The position numbers and the translations under genes are program-made. From Berberis thunbergii (Eukaryota; Streptophyta; Magnoliopsida; Ranunculales; Berberidaceae), in contig QNQO01000546.1 in NCBI GenBank assembly GCA_003290165.1, positions 186,001 through 250,000 of the forward strand: a stretch of DNA of 64,000 nt, in the 5' to 3' direction. Positions 22,717 to 34,247 of this stretch are shown here, in pieces. The notes beneath the pieces were generated by a model, which was given only the letters and a program-made list of their open reading frames with translations, searched no databases and had not been told where the DNA came from. Position 1 is the first letter of the stretch. Each line of letters opens with the position of its first letter.

Positions 22717-24738
22717 TGATATTCACGTAATTATTACATAATATATCTCTTAATTTATATATGTTAGTGTTTCGATTAGTATAATTTATAATAATTATTT
22801 CGTTTTCATGTCTTGGCAGGAATTTGAGCGTTAACGATGAAATGATATTAAGGCGACAATTTAAGGAATGACTATTGGTCGATTCTAGTGGTGGTACAAA
22901 ACAAAGAGACACATATCTAAACCTAACCCTAATAAACCTAGGTCCACCTAATTTAACCTAAGCCCAAACCAAAAAAATGCTAACCTAAAAACCCAAGCCC
23001 AATATAATATGAGAACCCTATTTAGCTTCCCCATCTTAGAGAAAGGAGCTCATATCTTATTCTCTCTTCTTCCACATCCCTTCTCTTTTTCCTCTCATTT
23101 TCTACGTTTTTTTTTCTCCCCTCTTCTCTTTTCCAGCCACCACACTAATTCTCCCTACCTGCAATCCTCGCTCGATAGGAAAACCGGCAGGGTGATCATC
23201 CCGCAATCATCACCATCACCACCTCATCTCACCAATACTCTCTTCTTTCTCCTCTCACGTCACCTCGCATCTGTCCCCCTTTCTTCCCTATTCGACAACC
23301 ACAGCCGCCATCTCCACCAGACACCACCTTCCATCTGTCCCTGTTGTTCATTCCTCGCAACGAACACCACCACCACCGCGCGCACAATCCCTGTTTCCCT
23401 CCCTCACAGCCTCCCTCCTTCATGTTTTCCTCTCTTCTCCACGGCCTCTACCTCCTGCACTTCTCTCTCTCTGCTCCAACCTCGCCACCAGACCACGAAA
23501 GAACATGCCATCAGCCGCCACTGCCGCGAAACAGAGCTGCAACCACCGCGACTCTGTTCCGCCTCGCCACAGATCCTTCTCATCTTCTCTCGGCTTCTCT
23601 TCGTCTCGACCTTCTTCCTGCCTCCCTCTCTCACGACCACCGTCGCAAACAGACCACGCGACCACCACCGCCAATACACGAGACAGAGCTCTCGACAGAG
23701 GCTTCCTGTTTCGCATCCTCCTTCGTTTTCTTTGTGTTATCTCATTCTTTCTTCATCCTATCTTTATTTTTCAGGTTCAGAACCAGGTTGGGGCAGGAGG
23801 AATCTCGCGAGGAGCGAAGAACAGCGGCGGAGCAGACGCATTCGCACTGGAGACGAAGGTGCAGGGAAGCCACGCGATTTCTGGCGGGAGAAAAACTGAT
23901 TTTTGAATTAGTTTTCGCTATTGGCACCCCCGAGTTCTCTCTGAGCCACCACAGGGCTTGTGTAGTCCTTTTTCTCGGGATTCACGTCCGTGCAGAGATG
24001 ACTTCCACCTCCATTGATGCTGTGACCACCGCTACTATGGATAGCTAAACCCTTCGCCAAGGTTACGATGAAACCACAGGATTTCCTAGAGTTTGTGTAT
24101 TTACATTTATTGTTTTCTTTATGCTTGAACGTTAAACACATTTGATTTATGATTTTCAATAACTTGCTTTCACCAATTATATCCTGATTAATTATCTAGA
24201 CTAGTCGGTAGTTAGAAATACCCTTTGTTGAAATTAAAGCATGATTTAATCAATTAATCTGAATCTGTGATTGTGTGTGCTGTAAGAAGACACACAATGC
24301 TAGGGATTTAGGATTAGTTAAAAGAAACCTGTGATTGTGTGTGCCGTAAGAAGACACGCAATGCTAGGGGTTTATACCTTTGCTAAAATCAATTGCGAAC
24401 TTAGATTAATCTTTAGGTTAATCATGTTAAATCTTGAAAACAATATTTTTGATTACACAAATCTCAAAGAACCTGTGGTGGATTCAATGCCTTGGTTTCC
24501 TTTCTCATATTCTTTAAAACCTTTTATTTTGTTCTTAATTTGATTTTTATTTAGATATTTTAATTGCTGTAACCCCATTTAAATTAGTTTAAGTCAACTT
24601 GAAAATTTTAATTGCAACCACAGTCCTTGTGGGATCGACCTGTACTTGCCATTGTCTACCAGTTAGACACTGTGCACTTGTAGTTTTTAAAATTAGGCTA
24701 AATTAACCTATTTATTTAGGTTAGTTAAATTTGCATCA
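22717..24738 (+). mobile_element. 2.0-kb solo LTR, plus orientation, TSD CAGTA
   Basis: The sequence starts TGATATTCACG and ends TTGCATCA, is 2,022 bp long, and is flanked by CAGTA at 22,712-22,716 and 24,739-24,743. It is repeated in inverted orientation at 49,397-51,405. A CT-rich leader (23,040-23,700) gives long spurious frames. Near the 3' end are a GTGGGATCGACC motif seen in Athila-like LTRs and a 64-bp direct duplication (24,265 and 24,329). It has no internal region or partner LTR, so it is a solo LTR from intra-element recombination. Confidence 0.9.
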
Positions 24739-24743
24739 CAGTA

Positions 24744-25281
24744 TACTTAACACACTAATGGAGAGTGGTGACCACTGCTTCCATTTGGTGTAGCCACAAT
24801 CGTCTCAGGATGAAGTTGTAGGATGATGGTGCATCTACCACCATGAAGTCAAGAAACATGACCTTCTTCAACCGTCGTTCTCCAGCTACCGTAGCTAATC
24901 TTATCTTTTCGATGGGAAAACATTTCTCCCTGCTGAATTCGATTAGTGGGTGCTCTGATGGCACTAGATTTTTCTCTTTGAGGTCCATGCTGCGGAAATC
25001 ATTGTAGTACATAACGTTGAGCGGGCTTCCTGTGTCAACGAGAGCTCTCTTCACTTCCCCCTTTGTGATGGAAATAGATATGACCAAGGCGTCGTTGTGC
25101 GGCACTCAGACTTAATCGAGGTCCTTGTCCGTGAAAGTCAAAGTGGGAATGAGGTTTTGAATTTTTGAATAGCAAACGCGTCCGTCTTCATCCGCGAGTC
25201 GTGTCCGCATATCCAGCAGAGTCCGCTTGCAGGACATGTGCGACTTAGTCTTCATTTGGTCTGACTCCATGAAGGACGTAT
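24744..25281 (-). pseudogene. Tat-lineage protease region
   Basis: The minus strand encodes PHNDALVISISITKGEVKRA, then LVDTGSPLNVMYYNDF, with catalytic D-T-G. About 60 residues later comes FMVVDAPSSYNFILRR, close to the usual SxYNxILGRP. This is the retropepsin-like protease of Tat-lineage gag-pol. The flap-end glycine of ILG is replaced by R. Sequence upstream (to 25,281) is the gag-protease linker, continuing at 27,993 after the solo LTR. RT and integrase, expected at lower coordinates, are absent. Confidence 0.82.
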
Positions 25282-25286
25282 ATTAT

Positions 25287-27987
25287 AGTAATACCCACTT
25301 AATTAAATAGATATAAATATTGTTATGTGATATATATTATAATCGTATATCTATTGGGTAAAAGATTTGTTTTGTTTCCGTTGCTGAATAGAATAAAGTG
25401 TGTTTGTGTGTGAGAGTGTGTTTTGCCAAATTTAAAAAATCCTAAAAATAAAACTTGATGAAAGAGTTTGCCCTAAGTAAACTAATTAGCCACACTCTAA
25501 AAAAAGGGGTGTACATATACTTTAATTAAACCCTAATGTTGATGGGTTGTTACTCAATTGTATTTGGGCTTGGTTTTGGGCTTTCATTAAAATAATGATC
25601 AGGACATTTGCAAGGGGATAAATATTAAAGGAATAAGATAAAGCGAAGTTGTTTTTTTTTCTCTTCTTTTTACAACACAGTGAGAATTGGAAGAACAAAA
25701 AAAAAAAAAAAACCATGGTGTTTGAGAAGAGGGAAGTGGCAGCCCTAGTTTCCAATTATTTCACAGTGATGTACCAATCACCCCAAGGTACCTTACTAAC
25801 CCATTCTCCTCATCAAATCTTTGCATTTCTACTATGAAGGTTAAACGCCAATCAAAATGCCTTGTCATCGTCGGTGTTCATCGGAGATGTAGTAGTGGTC
25901 ATCTTTATCTTCTCAGGTGGTGTTGCACGTTTTCATCGATAGTAGACCTCAGATTTGTTGTCTTCATCTTCTTTGGTAGTGGTGACCCGATTTGGTTGGC
26001 TGATAGTGTATGATGATTTGCAAGAAAGAAAGAAATAGTAAGGAAGGAAAGATATAGTCTGTAAAGGGAGAGATAAGTGAATAAAAAGGATTAGAAGAGA
26101 AATTTATTTTCTCTGATCCAGGAGCAAGAAAAGAAAAAAGAGAGAAAGGAAGCAAAAAGAGGAATTATAAGAGAAAAACAAATAAAGAAAAGAAGGGAGG
26201 AGAAACATGCCTAAATGCACGTTTTTGCGATTTTGCACGTGCCTATGTACGAGTGAGTATTCGGTGTTTGTGGTTTAATTTTTGGGTTTTGTACTTCCAA
26301 TTTAAGAGGAGTGTTTTCTTGGATACTTTTAAAGTATTTTCCTGCTAAGTACTTTGTGAGTAATTCTTGCTATCTTTTGCCTAACAAAAATACAATACAT
26401 GAATGCCTTAGAGTAGTAGTTGATAATTTTGTGATAGATGTCATTGTCAAATTTGTTTTTATGTATATGCTTGATTCTAAATTAATTATGTGGTTAGAAT
26501 AGGTCTAAGGTGGCTAAATGTATATGAATGTTTGCAAGTTAAGTTTAGTTTTTATGTAAATTGTGCTATTAGCTGAGCATATTGTGGGGGTATATGGGAT
26601 TGCCAATTCGCTTGATGATTAGTCATATTGTAATGTATAAAACTTTATTGTCTATTGTTTATTAATAAAGTTTAATCGTTTTATGACAATATGTGTAAGG
26701 TTATTTCAAACGCATTCTAAGTGTGAGGTTCATTTGACGTGTGATATAAGTGACTTATGCGTGAGGTTGCGAAGTGTATAACTTGAGGCTTAGTAATTAT
26801 AAAAATGTTATTTGTTTCCCCAAAAGAAAGGGGTGAATATTTGTGGTCGGTGTGTTTAAGGTTGACAAAGTGTTAGCGTAAAAGAGTCTTGAGAATTATT
26901 GGATTTTTTATGCTATTTTCCACAACTCCGAAAAAAAATTGTATACATACTTGCTTGTATACTTGTGATATAATTTTGGGTATGCAGACTTGCTTGCATA
27001 TCGGTGCACCGTTCCATGTGAGTTCGGTTGTACGTGTAGTATTTAGGAAATGTTTGCCATGGATCGAACTTCGGGTGAGATGACATGTTCCTCGCTGTGG
27101 CACCCCACTTGGAACATGTACGCTCCGAGTGGTTTCGAAGGCAAGGGAGGCACACTTGGGTGAGGTGTGTTCGGCACAAGGAGGGTAGTGCGATTGTGGA
27201 AAAGAAGCTAGATTTTCATTTGTGTATGATTGCCTTAATGGAAGAAACTAAATGCTCATTCGATCTTAGAATGAGAACTACATGTATTCCTTAAAGGTAA
27301 AATGTATTTGGTTGACATTTAAATAATGGTGATTATGAGTATGATCTGTATTTATTTGAAAATAATTGTACTTATGAGGAACGATAAATTAGAAATTTTA
27401 TTCATTTATTTCTAAAACATTCTGTGCAGGATGGTAAGTTTACTAACAATTTATTTTCAAACTTACCACGTCCAACCTTCACTTTGTACGTGTTGGTAAA
27501 ATAAATATATATTTTAAGCTTGATAGAACTTTGTAGTATGACATGTTTGCCTCGTTGAATAACTACAAGACTTTGAGAGTTATTTTTTTGTTTATGAAAT
27601 TTCATGTTAAAGCATGTAACTATTTTATTTATAAGGATGGAGATTACTCGTACCAGCTACCTCGCTGACCCAAGTAAGTTTATGTTTCTTGGGTACGTTC
27701 TTATTGGAACATAGCCATTTAGCCTTTCACATCTTTAAAGATTTATTAGCAGCCAAACTGGAGTTTCATTAGTGGGGCTAGCGACGTTAGAGTTTCATGG
27801 TTAGATTATTTTTAGTTTGTTTAAGGTTAGATTATTTTTAGTTTGCTTTATTTTCTAAATTATGTTTTAGTTGTTGCTGGTAATTGTTTATGTTGTTATT
27901 GAATTTACATGTCCCGAGTTTTGGGGAAACGGATAATCCTATGTGGATTTTGGGATTTTCGTTTTCTTTGAAAATCGGGGCGTGACA
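25287..27987 (+). mobile_element. 2.7-kb solo LTR, plus orientation, TSD ATTAT
   Basis: The element starts AGTAATACCC (TGTAATACCC in relatives) and ends GGGGCGTGACA. It is flanked by ATTAT at 25,282-25,286 and 27,988-27,992. It is the inverse of the LTR at 60,307-63,443: shared blocks include the CACACTTGGGTGAGGTGTGT segment near 27,147 and the last 80 bp. Short ORFs within it are not conserved between copies. It interrupts the gag of Tat assembly 2. Confidence 0.88.
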
Positions 27988-27992
27988 ATTAT

Positions 27993-30112
27993 CCAAGGAG
28001 TCTCATTCTCTATTTCTTTGACTGACTCCCCCTGTCCCTGGTCTGTTATGACTGCTTCTCAAACTTCAGGAAGTCTTTCAATTTGCCATTGCGGATCTAG
28101 TACTCTACTTCATACCTCAGACTTTTGCAGTCATTGGTGTTGTGGCCATCCTCCTTGTGGTACGCACAATACTTGTCATTGTCCCATTTGGCAGGGTTTC
28201 CGCGTGTCCTCGGGTGCCACTTCAATTCCTCCCAATTTTTCATGGAGTTGAGTACATCCGATAGACTAGCATTTAGAGGTGTAATGGCTCTGGATCCAAC
28301 GTAGTTGGATGATTTTTCTACCTGAAAAGATCAGGATCAGGTATGTTGTAAGTGTGTTTCCTCTTGCTCCGCTCCCCATCATCGTGTCACTTTCCCTCCT
28401 TCTTGTCCCTAGAAGTTGAAGGCTTCCCGCTGCCTTCGGTCTCCCTCTTGGCGGTCCTTGACTCCTCCATGGAGATGTGTCTCTGGAACTTCTTGAGGAG
28501 CTTACCATGTCCAGAGAGGGCTCCAAGGTGAGGTCCTCGAATAGCTTTCCCTCTTTAAGGCCTTCAGTGAATGTCATCACAGTTGTATCGTCACTGCACT
28601 CGTCGATGAGGGTCAGCTTGTTGTTGAAGCATGTGTCATACTCTTGGAGCGTCTCGCCGGACTTCTGCCTTAAAGAGAGTATGTAGTGTGGGCCTTTTTC
28701 TGAAACGCTAGCTTCTGACGAAACATGTCAATAATTCATTTGCCAATGTTTTGAAGAAGTCGATTGACTTCGGTGGAAGGCTGTGGAACCACATCAATGC
28801 AGGGCCTTTAAGACTAGTGGGAAAGGTTCTGCACATGATGGATTTAGATCCTTCCTTGAGTGCCATTACGTGCTGGTAATAGCATAGATGATCAAAAGGA
28901 TCGATGGTCCCGTCATAGGAATTGAGCTTCGGGAGAGTGAACTCTCTCAGAAGTGCTTCACTCATGATCTGGTCCACAAAGGGTGGGACAGAAAAATGAT
29001 ATAATACGTTTGGGTCGTGCACTTCTTTGTGGAGGGGGTTCCTGAGACCGAGCCTCTATGTCTTGGCAGTGGGATCGGTGTTAGCCGCGCGACCTCCCTT
29101 AGTCCAATGGGAACTAGCGGGGGTCTGGCTCTCCTGCGCTTAGGGATGGCAACGGGGCAGATTGGGGCTGATTCGAACAAATCCATCCCCGCTTTGTCAG
29201 GAATAACGGATCCCCAAATCCGCCCTACCAATCTGTTTATAAATTTATTTAAAAACCACTTCCGCCCCATACGGATTGGCTGATATCCGCCCCACCCAAA
29301 TACTCGTTAAAAAAATTATAAAAGCACAAGGAATTTTGCACATAATTTGTATGAATTGTACAATACTAAAAGCACAAGGATTCTTACTGGTAAAAGATAC
29401 AAAAAATATAACAAAAAATTACAAGAAACCATAAAAAAAAATAATTCGATCTAAAGAATCTAGATCTGAAATCTTTCTTGCAGCTAGGGGAGAGGAAGGC
29501 GAGGAACGTGGGAGAGCTTTGAGTTATCGAGTGTCGAGTCTGTCGCTGTGGGAGGCTTCGAGCCTTTGAACACCCTTCGCTGTGACTATGAGAGGCTTCG
29601 ACCACTGGCACCCTTCACTGACGCCGTGAGAGGCTTCGACACCCTTCGCTGTGACCCTTGAATGAAATCATGAGAAAGACAGAGAGAGTATGAGAATGCA
29701 AGATGAGGGTTGGTTTAATCCCTTTATATAGTTGAAGGGTATTTTTGTAATTTTACTGGTTAAACGGATATCCGTGGGGCGGATATGGCCAAATCCGTAT
29801 CCGCCCCGATTAATAAATGGATACAGATTGGAAATCCGTATCCGCCCCCAAGATCTAGGGACCCTTTGTCATATCTGCCTTAAACGGGGCGAGTGGGGCG
29901 GATATCCGTGAAAATCCGCCCCACTGCCATTCCTACATGCGCTTGCTCCCTATCGTCCACTGGAGGTGGAAGTCCATGTTGTTCCTTGTTTCTATTAGCA
30001 GCGGGTGGATTTTGTCATGTGAGCATCTCCACCGCCTTGATGACCTGTGTGTTTGAGGTGTCAACACCTTGATTCTGGGGTCTGCTATTGCTGCCATTGG
30101 TGCAGGGGCGTG
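27993..30112 (-). pseudogene. Tat-lineage gag, interrupted by a hAT element
   Basis: Read on the minus strand from high to low coordinates: a leader with AVEMLTWQNPP near 30,040; then, after the hAT insertion (29,142-29,936), the capsid. Capsid blocks are VPPFVDQIMSEALLREFTLP, LNSYDGTIDPFDHL, FPTSLKGPALMWFHSLPP and, after a frameshift near 28,710, ETLQEYDTCFNNKL. The zinc knuckle YCAYHKEDGHNTNDC is near 28,130-28,175. Gag packages the element RNA. The 5' end joins directly to a truncated LTR at 30,113, with U5 end and primer-binding site deleted. Confidence 0.87.
29142..29936. mobile_element. Non-autonomous hAT element, 795 bp
   Basis: Terminal inverted repeats read AGGGATGGCAACGGGGC on one side and, as reverse complement, AGGAATGGCAGTGGGGC on the other. 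The flanks ctgcgctt (29,134-29,141) and atgcgctt (29,937-29,944) form an 8-bp target duplication with one mismatch, as expected for hAT. It contains GC-rich subterminal repeats (CGGATATCCGT) and no transposase. A relative lies at 52,857-53,915. Confidence 0.85.
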
Positions 30113-30619
30113 ATTAGGTTGCCCGTGTCTTATTTATAGTGCAAGAAGTCTTGGTTTAACCAAGCCATCGTAGGCGTAGTTTAGGAATGGGATCTTTCAT
30201 GAAGATCCCTTTCTAAATAAGGGTCGTGTTGTAGGAGGGAAATTTCTTGTTAGCTCTGCACTCCTAGATACGCGGGAGATAGTTCCCAATCCAAGAGCAA
30301 TCCTAGAAGGGAGTTTTCTTGTATGGAATATACTCTGGAGTTTGCTTCCTAGTTGGAAGCAGAAAGCACCTGTAGTTGCCCGTCCGAGGTTGATCCTCGA
30401 GATATTCGCCTAAATAGGGATTATGAGTATTGAGGATGGTTATGAGATGTGTGGGCTTAGCATGCATGAGAGTCCGGGTCCACTTGGCTGACCAAAGTTG
30501 AGCGGGCTTAGATCCGCTTGGGTTGGATCTGTGTCAGGCCGATGCTTGGGCTCGTAGTTCCTCGAGATCATCATGACACATGTTCGGCTCAGGAGTATGA
30601 CCATTTTTATGTATCATCA
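30113..30619 (-). repeat. Tat-lineage LTR, copy 4 (truncated 5' LTR of assembly 2)
   Basis: This matches LTR copies 1-3 from the TATA region to the CATCA end, but about 170 bp of the other end is missing. Gag-side sequence abuts it directly. The outer flank (ataca) does not match the flank of copy 3 (gtaga). Pairing of the two as one element is therefore plausible from sequence similarity but not proven. Confidence 0.8.
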
Positions 30620-30960
30620 ATACAGTTTACAGAAAACGTTAGTGGAATTTAAATTCCAGACCTCTTAATTGGTCTTTCATTTTTTTTAAAGATGAAAATT
30701 TCTTGTAAACTTTGTAACCGTCTCCCATTTTGTCTAAATCAAGAGTCCAATTTTCCATTTAAAAAAAAGATTCCATTTTTTTAAGGAATCTGATTTTCTT
30801 TGGATTCCTGGCCCATTTTTATAAGGAATATGATTTTCTTTGGATTTTAACCCACATGAAAACTAATTAGTCCTTGTATTTGAGGTTCATTTGTCTTCTT
30901 CCTCTTCATCTTTTGGACATCATCATCTTCCTCTTCGATTTTTGAATATTATGTTTTTTT
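30620..30960. other. AT-rich spacer
   Basis: No gene or clear repeat is recognised. Several short A/T-rich near-duplicates (for example 'gattttctttggatt' twice, near 30,790-30,855) are present. Confidence 0.4.
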
Positions 30961-31295
30961 TCCACGTTCTGTACCTGTGCCCTGTGCCATTGGTACTCTT
31001 GCAAAATATAACTTTTTTTCTTCTTCTAAATATCATGTCTTGAACACTCGCCATCATCCCCACTTTTGCACTCAATCAGTTTTGACGGACAAGCCTATTC
31101 TAAGATAACAAAAAATATTTACTATAAACTTTCGGGTTAACTTAATCAAAATTTGAATCAGTTGGGGAAAATTCAAACGTCGAGAGTAAGTTTAACCCCA
31201 AACTTTGAATTCGCCAAAATATGAAATTTAAGGTTTTGTTTAAATGTGCAATAAGATGTCCATCTCAATTTTTTCCTGATATTGAAAAATACTAA
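30961..31295 (-). repeat. Helitron-like repeat interrupted by the CACTA element (left part)
   Basis: The sequence from a degenerate 'gtgccattggtact' end to gaaaaatactaa aligns with 47,741-48,060 and related units. It breaks exactly at the CACTA end and resumes at 46,896. The reconstructed junction gaaaaatactaa/cgatgtga matches uninterrupted copies near 47,292 and 48,053. This confirms the insertion site. Confidence 0.75.
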
Positions 31296-31325
31296 CACTA
31301 CACCAAAAACCCCCATTAGCCACGG
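31296..31325 (+). repeat. CACTA terminal inverted repeat, left
   Basis: This starts with CACTACACCAAAAACCCCC and pairs with 46,866-46,895. The first 13 bases are identical and the match continues imperfectly through CCATTAGCCACGG versus CCATTTAGCTACG. Confidence 0.93.
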
Positions 31326-32125
31326 TTTTATACCGTGGGCGTAAGACATTGCCACGGCTAAGAGCCGTGGACTACAGGGGCGTCGCAAAATTTTTTGTCA
31401 CGGCTAAAAACCGTTGCTAAACATTGTAGCAACGGTTTTATGGTTGAATGGGGGGCGTTATTTGCATAAATTAGCAACGGTTATGAACCGTTGCAATAAA
31501 ACTAGCAACGGTTTTAAGCCGTGGCAAACTTAGCAACGGTTCTAAGCCGTTACAACGTGTAAATATTAGCAACGGTTATAAACCGTGGCTAACAAGATAG
31601 CAACGGTTTATAGCCGTGGCTAACCATGGCAACGATTTTGAACCGTGGCTAAGTGTATATATTTGCAACGGTTATTTGCAACGGTTTTAAATCGTGTCTA
31701 AAAGTAGCAACGGTTTCTAGCCGTGGATAACCATGGCAACGGTTTTGAACCGTGGCTAAGTACATGTATTTGCAACGGTTTTAAACCGTGTCTAAAAGTA
31801 GCAACGGTTTTTAGCCGTGGCTAACTGTGGCAACGGTTATAAACCGTGGCTAAATAGTGTGAATTAAACCGTGGCACAGGTGCTAGCAACGGTTTTTAGC
31901 CGTGCCTACCCATGGCCACGGTTTGAAGCCGTAGCAAATGGTAAATAATGCCCACGGTTTCTAGCCGTGGCAAGATGGAACAACGGTTTTAAACCGTTGG
32001 CAATTAAAACAAAATTCAAAAAAAAAAAAAATCTGTTTTGTTGCAACGGTTTTAAACTATTGCAAGTTAATATAATCGAAAAAAAATTATATTTTTTTTT
32101 GCTGCTGCAGCAAAATCACAGCCGT
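31311..32125. repeat. CACTA subterminal repeats, left block
   Basis: More than twenty short units of the type AGCAACGGTTTTAAGCCGTGG occur in both orientations, often as small palindromes (AACGGTT...AACCGT). Such blocks are the binding sites of TnpA-type proteins in En/Spm elements. Here this role is inferred from position and repetition. Confidence 0.88.
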
Positions 32126-33021
32126 GGCACCTGCAAAATTAGTCCTTACTATAGTTTGTGTCATGCCTCCGACACGAATAAGAACCACCAAACTATATGC
32201 TAGATAAATACAAAATCAACCGTAAAAAGGAACTTGTCAAGTTTTGACGCCAAACAAAAACATGTAGACAAATAGCATTAATTAATGTACTATAACAGGA
32301 TTAACCTGAACAAATGGAACATAGCTTGTTATATCAGATTTCGCTCGCATCTAAAACAAAAGAATTTCTCTATGTTTTTTCCAACAATACAAATCGCCCT
32401 AGTTATAATGTAAGAAAATACATTGATGCCCTTAGGAACAGGCCCCATTTCTTTCGGTAGTTGCTTGTTCAATATACTGAAAATGATGAGAATGCAGCAC
32501 CTGGTAGTTGCTTGTATATGGCACCGGTGATGGTTGATACAACGACACACTTTGCACCCCAGAAACAAGCAATGTATGCACATTCTCCTGTCCAACATAC
32601 TACTGCCCGTACAGGCTCAGACCTTCAGAGCCCTGCAGTATAAAAATTAGTCAGTACTTAATGACAGACAAGCATGACCTATAAAGATTGCTAATAAACC
32701 AATGACAGACAAACATGACCTATAATTGCACAGTTATTGAAACAAGACAACATAGATACTCTTTAAGTACTTTATTGCATATGATCTGGACCTGGGTGTA
32801 ACAATAAGTTGTAGCAAAAGCACAAGTAGAAGTATCATCATCAACAACATATAGGTTTCATGCTGAAAAAAAAATTCTACTAGACCAGATTATATGCTCC
32901 TAAAAAAAAATTCTACTCCACGGAACTCCTAAAAAACATTGCCATATATCCATTACATCCATCACAGTATATATCATCAATTACATAAGCTAAAACTTGA
33001 TCATGTGACATCATAACATAC
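32126..33021. other. CACTA interior, no recognised gene
   Basis: A 60-codon plus-strand frame at 32,461-32,643 and an overlapping minus frame are present, but neither is recognised. The rest is AT-rich. It could be captured intronic or UTR sequence. Confidence 0.35.
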
Positions 33022-33072
33022 CATGTCGTCCGATGTAAGAGTCTCAGACTTATCAAAACAACATATGTCCAC
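33022..33072 (-). pseudogene. Captured exon of a P5A-type ATPase (PDR2/MIA-like)
   Basis: A 51-bp exon is bounded by TTCAG before and GTATG after on the minus strand. It encodes VDICCFDKSETLTSDDM, 17 residues. Plant P5A ATPases have VDICCFDKTGTLTSDDM at this point, the P-type ATPase phosphorylation site. The phosphorylated Asp is kept, but DKTGT has become DKSET, which would be expected to inactivate an enzyme. The splice signals show capture from genomic DNA and not from mRNA. P5A pumps act in the endoplasmic reticulum. Only this exon is recognised. Confidence 0.82.
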
Positions 33073-34247
33073 CTGAAGGGAAAAAAATGTTAACATGAGC
33101 TAAAGCAACTTCTCGCTAGACTTTCTCGATCACGAAGGCTTTTTTTCTTCCATCAATTCAAAGCAAATTAACCATTGATACACAAAAGAACTAAAGGAAC
33201 TTGTAAGAGTACATGTAATAATTAAACACCAATATAACAATGACAAGGGAATGAATATTGTGTCCGACACAGGTGTGAGGTGCCAGATACGTCAACCCAC
33301 AAATCCACCAATACAGGCACCATTACTACATTAGATAAGACTTTTTATCCTATTTGCTTGAAATCACAAACGAAAGAGTCATTTATGCTTAAATGTCGAG
33401 GAAGTGAAGTTATCACTTCAATTTTTTGATCATATTGATTCCGGTTATAAGTTTACTAGCTTGCTAAACTGAATCAGAAATTCTAAATGTCGAGGAAGTG
33501 GGCGAGGAAATGAGCGAGGGGAGGGAGGTGGTGGGATGGGGACCGTCCACCTCCCTCGGGATGTGTGACTAACACCAGTGAATGCTCCATCACTGAATCA
33601 TTTCCTTGCACGGAATCATTTCCCTTGCAGATCACCAGATCCCAGCTATGCTGATCACCATCTTTTATACAACAACTGACACACTACCATATTGATTACA
33701 AGACATATAAACCATAGGCTACAGTTTAATGGGGGACGTGTCATTCCAGAAACTGGTTATTGTGCCTGAGTTGACATAAAAAAGATACCCTTTTGGAATG
33801 CTAATCTGATTTTGGATTATACTCCTTTCATGAAGGAGCAGTTAGCAACTTAGCCGAGAAATTTTCCTATTATCAATATGTTTTGCACTTAAAACCCATC
33901 CGTTGGTATAACATGAAATTTTCTGTGAGAATTAAACTGATAATTTGGTCCCTAAAGCTTTTATGTTGAACATGTGTTGTCAGGTTGTGCTCCTCTTCTG
34001 GTCCATAACCTCAGGCTCATATTCTCTATCAGATGTTCATTCTTTCTAATAACAAACTAAATTCATGTCATGGTGAGGAACAATATAGACTTTAAAATCT
34101 AAGGTTGCCTATCTATAGGAGTATATTTGCAATTTAAATTCAAGAGATGAACAATAGTTAAAATACAGGGATATATGCACCTGAATAGCATGACTTCAAA
34201 TGTCAAGTAATAAAGGCAATCGGAAAATTCAAGCAATGAAAATAAAC
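33073..34247. other. CACTA interior, presumed captured intron or flank
   Basis: No coding sequence is recognised. A G-rich patch with 'gggagggaggtggtgggat' near 33,520 stands out in otherwise AT-rich DNA. Confidence 0.3.

Noticed and set aside
22673..22912. A conserved peptide (HENEI...NIYKLRDILCNNYVN) seen here and at 51,186-51,431
   Set aside because: The similarity is explained by both being the same end of a repeated LTR. The frame runs across the LTR boundary at 22,717, so it is not a gene.
23009..23899. A 296-codon plus-strand ORF, with overlapping ORFs of up to 234 codons
   Set aside because: It lies in the CT-rich leader of the solo LTR at 22,717-24,738. Low-complexity S/P/R/H composition and several open frames on both strands are expected from CT-rich DNA, and the inverted copy at 49,397-51,405 does not keep the frame.
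26873..27179. Overlapping frames with MCRTHLTQVCLPC, also seen at 60,970-61,320
   Set aside because: Both are the same part of one LTR family (25,287-27,987 and 60,307-63,443). Frames differ in end points and are open on both strands, so DNA conservation explains them.
16204..30619. LTR copies 3 and 4 as a proven pair
   Set aside because: They are the most similar pair, but the outer flanks (gtaga and ataca) do not form a duplication and a third LTR end at 21,020 lies between them. The pairing is kept only as likely.
32329..32643. Facing 60- and 89-codon frames as a captured gene
   Set aside because: No splice borders or family motif could be recognised, so they are left as unassigned interior sequence.
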